DNA of 64,000 nucleotides from Allomyces arbusculus (lineage: Eukaryota; Blastocladiomycota; Blastocladiomycetes; Blastocladiales; Blastocladiaceae), in contig JADHYV010000007.1 in the NCBI GenBank assembly GCA_027604705.1, forward strand, positions 265,005 to 329,004, written 5' to 3'. A model generated the notes under the pieces. That model did no database searches, had not been told where the DNA came from, and saw only the letters and a list, made by a program, of their open reading frames with translations. Each line of letters begins with the position of its first letter. Position 1 is the stretch's first letter. Made by a program: the position numbers and the translations under genes. Positions 57,182 to 64,000 of the stretch are shown here, in pieces.

Positions 57182-59210
57182 ATGTCCCAACCCGCCGCCG
57201 CCCCGAAGACCGGCGCCTTCAAGGACAAGACCAAGCCCGAGGAGGTCCGCAAGTCCAACATCATTGCCGCCAAGGGTATCTATCTCTCTCCGACCACGCG
57301 AAGGCGGCCGGATCCGCGATGCTCGCTGCTGCCACGGAGAACAAACAGCTCGACACCAATTTCGCGCTCGAACCGCATGGGATCAGCGTTCAGGTCGCGC
57401 GTACATGCGCATGTTGCTTGCGACCACGCTGCTCGCCGCCATCTGGCGCATCGTCAAGCGCGCGCGACGATGACGCGCACGCGGACGGCAGACAGCGAGC
57501 GCTGACCATCCCTGGATTTCCCATGCACGCGAATCGACCCTGATCCGCACTCTGACCCGCTCCGTAGCTGTCGCCGATGCCGTCCGCACGAGTCTGGGCC
57601 CGCGCAGTATGGACAAGATGGTGGGTTGCTTTTCCTCCCTCCGCGAACCCGCGCCGACCCGACCACTACTTCTCACCTCGCGATTCGCCACGTTCAGATC
57701 CAAACCGGCAACGGCGAGGTCATCATCACCAACGACGGCGCGACCATCCTCAAGCACATGTCGGTCATGCACCCGGCCGCCCGCATGGTGCGCTCACGAC
57801 CACACCTTCCCGCTCACCCGGCTCCGACCGCTGACCACCCGCTCTTGCCAAATGTAGCTCGTCGACCTCTCGGCCGCGCAGGACGTCGAGGCCGGTGACG
57901 GCACGACTTCCGTCGTCGTGATCGCCGGCTCGCTGCTCGTCGCCGCCGAAAAAATGCTGACCATGGGCATCCACCCGACTGTCGTCGCCGAGTCCTTCCT
58001 TGCGGCCGCCGCCAAGGCCGTCGAAGTCCTTACCGGCATGGCGATCCCCGTCGACCTTGCTGACCGCGAGTCCCTGCTCAAGGCCGCCTCGACCTCGCTC
58101 AACTCCAAGATCGTCTCGCAGTACTCGGCGCTGCTGGCGCCGATCGCCGTCGACGCCGTGCTGCGCGTGATCGACCCGGCCGCCGCCAAGAACGTGGACT
58201 TGCGCGACGTGCGCGTCGTCAAGAAGGTCGGGGGCACGATCGACGATACCGAGTTGATTGATGGCCTCGTGCTCACGCAGAACGTGATCAAGTCGGCGGG
58301 CGGGCCGAGCCGTGTGGAAAAGGCCAAGATCGCGCTGGTCCAGTTCCAGCTGTCGCCGCCCAAGCCTGACATGGAGAACCAGATTGTCGTCAACGATTAC
58401 CGGCAAATGGACAAGATTCTCAAGGAAGAGCGCACGTACTTGCTCAACATGTGCAAGAAGATCAAGAAGGCCGGCGCCAACGTGATCTTGATCCAGAAAT
58501 CGATTCTGCGCGACGCCGTCAACGACTTGTCGCTGCATTTCCTCGCCAAGCTCAAGATCATGGTCATCAAGGACATTGAGCGCGACGAGGTTGAGTTTGT
58601 CTGCAAGTCGACGGGCTGCAAGCCGATTGCCGATATCGACTCGTTCACCGAGGATAAGCTTGGGTACGCCGATGTCGTCGAGGAGGTCCAGTCGCACGGG
58701 TCCCGGTACGTGCGGTTCACGGGCGCCAAGGCCTCGGCCAAGACCGTCTCCGTGATTGTGCGTGGCGCCAACGGCCTGGTCCTCGAAGAGGCCGAGCGGT
58801 CGCTGCACGACGCGCTTTGCGTGATGCGGTGCCTCGTCAAGAAACGCGCGCTGATCGCCGGTGGTGGCGCCCCCGAAATGGAAGTGTCGCACCAGCTCGC
58901 CAAGCACGCCAACACGCTCACGGGCATGCGGCAGTACTGTTTCCAGGCGTTTGCCGAGGCGCTCGAGGTGATTCCGACGACGCTCGCGGAAAACGCCGGT
59001 CTGAACCCGATTGCGATCGTCACGGAACTGCGCAACCGGCACGCGCTCGGCGAGACGACGGCGGGGATCAATGTGCGCAAGGGCGCGATCACGTCGATTC
59101 TGGAGGAGAATGTGATTCAGCCGTTGCTCGTGTGCACGTCGGCAATTGAGCTCGCAGCCGAGACGACGCGCATGGTGCTCAAGATTGACGATATTGTCAC
59201 GGCGCGCTAA
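57182..59210 (+). CDS. CCT4: T-complex chaperonin subunit delta (CCT4)
   Basis: A subunit of the cytosolic TRiC/CCT chaperonin that folds actin, tubulin and WD40 proteins. Four exons are rebuilt: 57182-57275, 57568-57620, 57698-57787 and 57858-59210, giving 529 aa, the family length. The delta-type N-terminus reads [20 protein letters not shown] across the first intron. The ATP-site motifs follow: [34 protein letters not shown], and later [18 protein letters not shown] and [16 protein letters not shown]. The CCT4 rather than another subunit call rests on the N-terminal block and the middle [19 protein letters not shown]. The first intron (292 nt) is long for this genome. Nothing is missing. 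Confidence 0.96.
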
Positions 59211-59520
59211 GTGGGACGGTGTGAGCGGAGCGGAGTTGCGTTTGGTTGTTGCATTTCGTTTTTGGATCGGGTGTTGTGCCTATTTTCGCGGTTTTTTCCT
59301 TGGTCAAATGTTCATTACACTCCATTGTGGTGCTGATCTCTTTGTGAGTCGAGACGGGTCGGGACGTGTTCTCTTGGCCGATCTTGCGGCTCTACAGAGC
59401 AACAACGAGCAACAACCAGCTTCGACAACGCCCTCGCGCTCGAGCACGACTCGAGCCGCACCCCAACTTGGCGCATTCTCTCCCAGCACCTGCGCGCGAC
59501 ACGCGACTCGCATCTGTACC
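59211..59520. other. Intergenic region
   Basis: 310 nt with the CCT4 3' UTR (T-rich) and the leader of the Tcf25-like gene. No other feature is seen. Confidence 0.5.
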
Positions 59521-61802
59521 ATGTCCGGCCGTGCCGTGCGCCGCCTGCTCCGCGAAAAGGCACCAGCGCCAGTGGTCCCCGCCGTTCCCGTCGCCGACCA
59601 CTCCACCGACCATGAGTCTGACGAGGATGTGCCTGTTGCGGCGCCCACCAAGGCGTTCAACCCGTTTGCGCTGGTAATTTGGAACTGCAAGATGACCGGC
59701 CTGCGATCGTAGGTTAGCTGACGCGATGATTGCGCCGCACGATATAGCTGATGGGCGACGACGACGACCACAACAACGACGACGAGGACGACGAGGAGGA
59801 GAAAGCATCTGAGCCGGAACCAGAGCCCGAACCGGTCCCGGTCCCTGCGGCCAAGAAGAGGCGCGGCAAGAAGGGCAAGAAGAGTAACGGCGAGGCACGA
59901 GACGCGAGCCCGGCGCCGCCCGCGTCGGATCACGGCGACGAGAACGATGAGCCGCTGACGCCGGCGTCGTCGCCCGCCAAGGGTAAGAGGAAGAAGAACA
60001 AGAAGAACAAAGGTAAGAAGTTAACGGCCGCGACCACAACGGCGGTCGATGACATGACGCTCGACGAGCTCGACAAGATGCTGGGCGGGTTGAAGGTGGA
60101 CGAAGCGGCCGAGTACGTTGTGGTTCTCTGTCTGGTTTGGGTGAATGGCACGCTGACTGACGGATTTGGTGTGGCTAGAGCGCAAGACGCTGCTGCAGAG
60201 GAATCCTCGCGCACCGACCAGCAGCACCGCAAGCTGTTCGCGATCGAGGCGCGGTTCATGGACCCGGAGGCCGAACTCGCACGCATGTTTGGCAGCCGCG
60301 TCGTCGCGCAAGCGCAGCATGAGCAGCAGGAACAGCAGCAGCAACAACAGCAACAACAGCAACTGCGCGGGCGCGCTCGCCGTGCCGCCGCCGCCGCCGC
60401 CGCCGCCGCCGCACAACAAGGCCGCGGCGCGATTCTCGTCCGTCGCGGTCTCCTGGCGACACCCACCGACCAATGGCCGCGGTTCGAGTCGTTCGGCCTG
60501 CACATGCAACTCCTACGCACGACCGAGACCGGGATCAAAGAGTACACGTACGTACACCCGACGCGGTTCCAAGAGATCCACCGGCAATTCCTGCTCGCCG
60601 TGGCCACGCTCGACCCAAACAACCTCATGGGCATCCTGCAGCTCCACCCGTACCACCCGGACACCCTGCTGCAATTCTCGCGCGTCATGGAAATGATGGG
60701 GGACCACACGATGGCGCGCGACTGTGTCGCGCGCGCGCTCTACGCGCTCGAGCGCACCTCGACCGCGGCTTTTTCCTGGTCGGCTGACCCATCCAAACCC
60801 GCACGGTCGCTGCCGTACACCGTGTACGAAAACCGCGTCGTTTTTCTCGCTATGCACCGCCGGATCGCGTTTCTCGCGCGCGACGCCTGCTGGCGGACGG
60901 CGTTCGAGTGGACCAAGTTATTGCTCTCGCTCGATGAGTCGGACCCGCTCGCGATGCGGTTGGCCGTCGATACTTACGCGCTGCGCGCGCGTGAGTACGA
61001 CTGGGTCGTTGGCTATGCGGAAGTGGTCCCGCACTGCGCGAGCCTGCAGTTCTCCAAGGCGCTCGCGCTCTGGTACGCCGGACGCACCGACGACGCGGGC
61101 GCCGCCCTGGTTCGGGCCGCCGGGATGGACCACGCCTTGGCTGTCGCGGTGGCCGGCATGCGCGGCAATGCGGATTCGCTCTCGCTCGCGGGACAGCTGT
61201 ACGTGCACCACGCGGGGGCGCTGTGGAAGGACCCGGCGGTGACGGCGTGGACGGCCGGGATCGACTGGTCCCGTGTGGTTCCCGTCGCGGCGGCTGAGGA
61301 GTGCACGTCCGACGAGGCCATGTACCGGCACATTGCCGTCCACGATATCGCGCACTTGCAGGGCGCCGTGCCGGCGCGGTACCGCGCGCATATGATCACG
61401 TATGACCCGATTCCGCCAGAGGACGCGGCGCCGGGACCGTACGCGGCGATGATTGCTGCACCGGGGCCAGCGATGGCGCGCGGTGGACCCGCGGGGGAGG
61501 AGGGTCAAGGAGAGGGGCTGTTGTCGGGGTTGATGGCGGCGATCGGGCGCGTGTTCGGGATGGGTGGGGCTGCGGAAGCCGGTGCGGGGGAGGGGGATGC
61601 GGCGAGGGCGGTTGCGGAGCAGTTGGAGCAGCTGCGTCGGCAGCGGCCGGAGTTGGCAGAGGTATTGGATGGGCCGGATGGTGTGGACCCGGAGTTATTG
61701 CAGGAGATGATGATGATGCAGATGCAGGAGGCGGAGGGGGAGGGGGAGGGTGAGTGGGACGAGGAGGAGGAGCATGAGTGGCAGGGAAACGAGTCCCCGT
61801 AG
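59521..61802 (+). CDS. Tcf25/Nulp1/Rqc1-like protein
   Basis: Relatives (human TCF25, yeast Rqc1) belong to the ribosome-associated quality-control complex with Listerin/Ltn1. Three exons are rebuilt: 59521-59673, 59748-60112 and 60179-61802, giving 713 aa. The N-terminus has the family start (SGRAVRRLLREKA), an Asp/Glu-rich tract, and a Lys-rich block (AAKKRRGKKGKKSNG, GKRKKNKKNKGKK). The junction after exon 2 leads into the conserved KLFAIEARFMDPEAELARMF. A glutamine run (ten) and an alanine run (ten) lie between about 60336 and 60412. The Tcf25 core is clear: ARALYALERTSTAAFSW, VFLAMHRRIAFLARDACWRT, FEWTKLLLSLDESDPLAM. The C-terminus is Gly/Glu/Met-rich with an acidic end. Confidence 0.92.
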
Positions 61803-62108
61803 ATGAAGCAGCACAGCCGGAATATTAATAGGTAGCAATATTGCACTGGGTCGTTCTGTTGCCTGTCCCTCGTTGCCGAAAGCAATCCGACACGTCAGAT
61901 CGCGTTGTTGTCGGCATCAAAGCGCTCATCAGGCTGCCAATAATGCGGTTCGGATGAAGTTTGCTCGCGAAAGCGCGCGGCAGGGCCCAAACAGCTGCAT
62001 GCCAAGGCAAACACGAACTCCGATTTGCACAAGCACCAATGCCGCCGATTCCATCACGCAGCGGCCGTCGCCCGCACTCCCTCTCCCAACCCCACACTTC
62101 CGGGCGCC
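61803..62108. other. Convergent 3' intergenic region
   Basis: 306 nt between the 3' ends of the Tcf25-like gene and eIF3g. No feature is seen. Confidence 0.5.
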
Positions 62109-63130
62109 TTACATGGGCTTGGGCTCGCGCGGCTTCGAGTGCTCGCATGTCAAGATCAGGTTCGCGTACCCGTACCCGTGCAGCTTGGCGATCGCGCGCT
62201 CGGCCATATCCATAGTCGCGAAATTGACAAACGCGAACCCCTTGCACGTGCCGTCGTCGTACTTGGCCAAGTAAGACCGGACCACATGCCCAAACGGCCG
62301 CGCCAGCTCGATCAAATCCGCGTCGGTCGTATCCTCTGGCAAGTTGGCGATGCGCACCGCATAGGTATCGTCCATACGGCGGCCCATTTCCATACCCGGC
62401 CGCGGCGCGCCCGTCCCGTCGCGCAGACTCGGCGGGACATACCGCCCCGAACCAGAGGGACCACCGGGACCGCCAAGGCCGGGGGCGCCCGAGGGCGCTT
62501 CGTCGCCGCCCGGGCCGCCGAGGCCAGTGGCTTCCTGCAGCGACTGGATAATGTCCTTGGACGGGCACTCCTTGGACCAGTGCGGGCCGCCACAGTAGCG
62601 GCACTTGATGGCCGTGTCCTTGAGCTTGCGCGTGGCCTCTTCCGCCGCGGGCTCCATGGCGTCGAGCTGCTGCGGGTTGGTCGAGAGCCGCAGCGTGAGT
62701 TCGGTATCAACGCGCGTCGTCTCGGTGTCGGGGCCCGGGCCGTGGTGCTTGGCAGCGCCAAACTTGGCCCATTTCTAATTGTGAGTGAAGCGTGAGCTCG
62801 GCATGCGCAGAGGGACAATCGTGAGAGAGAGGGCAGCACAACACACCTTGCGCTCCTCAATGGCGCGCTTCGACGCCTCCATGTCGCGGCCAATGCGCAA
62901 GATGCGCTTGACCTGCACCTTGCGGCCTTGGTCGTCGAGCTTGTAGAGCGTGTGGGTGTAGGTGCCGTTCTTGTTGGCGTGCACCGACGGCAGCGGCAGC
63001 TGCGGGGCCGAGTCTGGGGTGGACGCGTGAGGGGTACGATCAGGGTATGCGGTCGCGAGATGGCAGGTGGGTGGGCAGTCGGCGAAACGCGCCCGCATCA
63101 GGGAGGGCAGGACTTACCGCCAGTCGTCAT
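62109..63130 (-). CDS. TIF35: Translation initiation factor eIF3 subunit G
   Basis: eIF3g is the RNA-binding subunit of eIF3 that pairs with eIF3i and aids scanning and reinitiation. Three exons are rebuilt: 63130-63118 (13 nt), 63013-62847 and 62774-62109, giving 281 aa. Exon 1 codes only MTTG plus one base, joining to DSAPQLPLP as in eIF3g N-termini. The eIF3i-binding region reads YKLDDQGRKVQVKRILRIGR and ERKKWAKFGAAKHHGPGPDT, continuous only after splicing. A CCHC-type zinc knuckle follows (CRYCGGPHWSKECP), then GRYVPPSLRDG and a C-terminal RRM with RNP2 VRIANL and RNP1 KGFAFVNF. A Gly/Pro-rich linker is inserted between the zinc knuckle and the YVPPSLRDG motif. Confidence 0.95.
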
Positions 63131-63988
63131 GATGGCGGTTAGGGATGGGTTCGACGAGGGGGTTGCCGGGTCAGCCGAGAGATGCCGCGGATCGTGGCCG
63201 CGGATCAATAGCGGTCGCAGTGCAGCGGGTTGTGCAGTGCAGCAGTCGGGGTTGCGCGTCGTGGGGGATGGTCGCGACCAACAGGTTGGTGTCGTCGTGG
63301 TGCACCGGGAGAACGAGCGCGCGTGCGGAGCCGGGCGCCGCGCTGTTTTGCTGCATCACGTGCGTCCGCCTGACGTGCTGGCGGGCGCTCTGCACTGTGC
63401 GTCGCGGCGGGAGACAGGCGCGAGACAGCCACAACACGCGTTTTGGAATGGAACGTTCGCGAACAAAGACGGCGCTCGTTGGGCGCTCGCGGCCGCGCGC
63501 ACGGCTTATCACCACGGCCATCACGGCGCAACCCGATCAGGCGACGCGACTTGCGGCAACGCGCCGTCCGCACCAGTTCCGCCGCCGCCGCCAAGCCCAG
63601 CAACCTGGCGCACTGCGCTGGTGCGCTGGCCACGACGCGGTCGCGTGTGAGGCGACGGCCGGTCCCACCGCCACCACGGCCGCGGCGCTGGGCACGCGTC
63701 GGCCACGAGGCCTGCCGGCCGACGCGCTCCGACCTCGCCGCCGCGGCCCGCCCCAGCACCGCGCGCTCTCGCGCCCTCGCGGCCTTTATCACGCCCGCCG
63801 ACCCGCGCGGCCGAAGCCGCTCTCCCTTCATTCTCTCCCGCCGATCGCGCGCACGCGTGTCTGGCCCCCCGCTCCACCCCCCCCCCCCCTCGCTCCACCG
63901 CACCCCGCGCACGCGCCCGATCTGCTCCGCCCCAATCCCCTCCCTCCTCGTCCTCCTCTGCCCCGCCCCACCCCCGTGACAAAGCACC
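63131..63988. other. Divergent upstream region, very GC-rich
   Basis: 858 nt upstream of eIF3g and of a possible gene starting at 63989. It ends in a C/T-rich tract (63830-63976) with a 13-nt C run at 63877-63889, as expected of a pyrimidine-rich promoter or leader. A 178-aa plus-strand frame at 63443-63979 is Arg/Pro-rich without a domain and is probably spurious. Confidence 0.5.
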
Positions 63989-64000
63989 ATGACCGACGCA
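63989..64000 (+). CDS. Possible start of a gene cut by the window edge
   Basis: ATG at 63989 in the context AAAGCACCATGACCGACGCA follows a pyrimidine-rich tract, like the leaders of other genes here. Only four codons (MTDA) are visible, so identity is unknown. Confidence 0.3.

Noticed and set aside
63443-63979. 178-aa Arg/Pro-rich frame at the right end
   Set aside because: Low-complexity translation of a GC-rich promoter-like region on both strands.

Overview
The window is nuclear DNA of a GC-rich fungus. It is gene-dense, with compact spliceosomal introns mostly 60-90 nt long, very GC-rich third codon positions and short intergenic gaps. Protein families point to fungi: an EF-hand MscS-type channel, fungal-length RPB1, HOM6, MHF1 and Tcf25/Rqc1-like genes. 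A clear APH-1 (gamma-secretase) gene and a TSPO gene argue against a typical Dikarya yeast or mould and favour an early-diverging lineage (chytrid or blastoclad grade). That placement is inference. I saw no plasmid, phage, CRISPR, LTR or virus-like element, and no tRNA or rRNA gene.

Layout. 0.5-4.4 kb: MscS-like mechanosensitive channel (minus). 5.6-8.6 kb: unrecognised membrane protein with acidic and Arg/Ser-rich tail. 9.4-10.5 kb: homoserine dehydrogenase. 10.9-13.4 kb: membrane protein with apolipoprotein/LEA-like 11-residue repeats. 13.5-14.6 kb: CENP-S/MHF1 (minus). 15.0-16.3 kb: APH-1. 16.3-16.9 kb: small single-pass membrane protein (minus). 17-22.3 kb: a gene-poor island, visibly less GC-rich, with two tandem decayed acyl-CoA-ligase-like genes. 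22.3-28.5 kb: RPB1 with a long heptad CTD (minus). 29.2-32.3 kb: AMSH-type JAMM deubiquitinase. 33.0-33.6 kb: RidA-family protein. 34.4-35.1 kb: SDH4. 35.4-35.5 kb: U6 snRNA (minus). 36.6-38.2 kb: methionine aminopeptidase 1. 38.3-39.1 kb: TSPO (minus). 39.5-40.2 kb: possible AIRIM-like helical protein. 40.4-41.1 kb: CsaA-like tRNA-binding-domain protein. 41.6-44.4 kb: MCM5. 44.7-45.4 kb: unknown. 45.5-47.3 kb: PAF acetylhydrolase (minus). 47.9-49.4 kb: mitochondrial processing peptidase alpha (minus). 49.9-54.9 kb: ABCC transporter. 55.2-56.4 kb: aldo-keto reductase (minus). 57.2-59.2 kb: CCT4. 59.5-61.8 kb: Tcf25/Rqc1-like. 62.1-63.1 kb: eIF3g (minus). 63.99 kb: possible start of a further gene cut by the window edge.

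Most genes are core housekeeping functions: transcription, splicing, replication, translation, protein folding and quality control, mitochondrial import and respiration. They look functionally unrelated to each other, as is normal for a eukaryotic chromosome. I rebuilt 57 introns by joining conserved protein blocks in frame, and most reconstructed proteins have the length expected of their family. By my count, 43 of the 57 introns have C at donor position +4 (GTACGT or GTGCGT type) instead of the common GTAAGT or GTATGT.

The observations most worth following are the intact APH-1 gene in a fungus, the unusual 5' splice-site consensus together with the U6 gene in the same window, the repeat-helix membrane protein, the standalone CsaA-like gene, and the tandem ligase pseudogenes.
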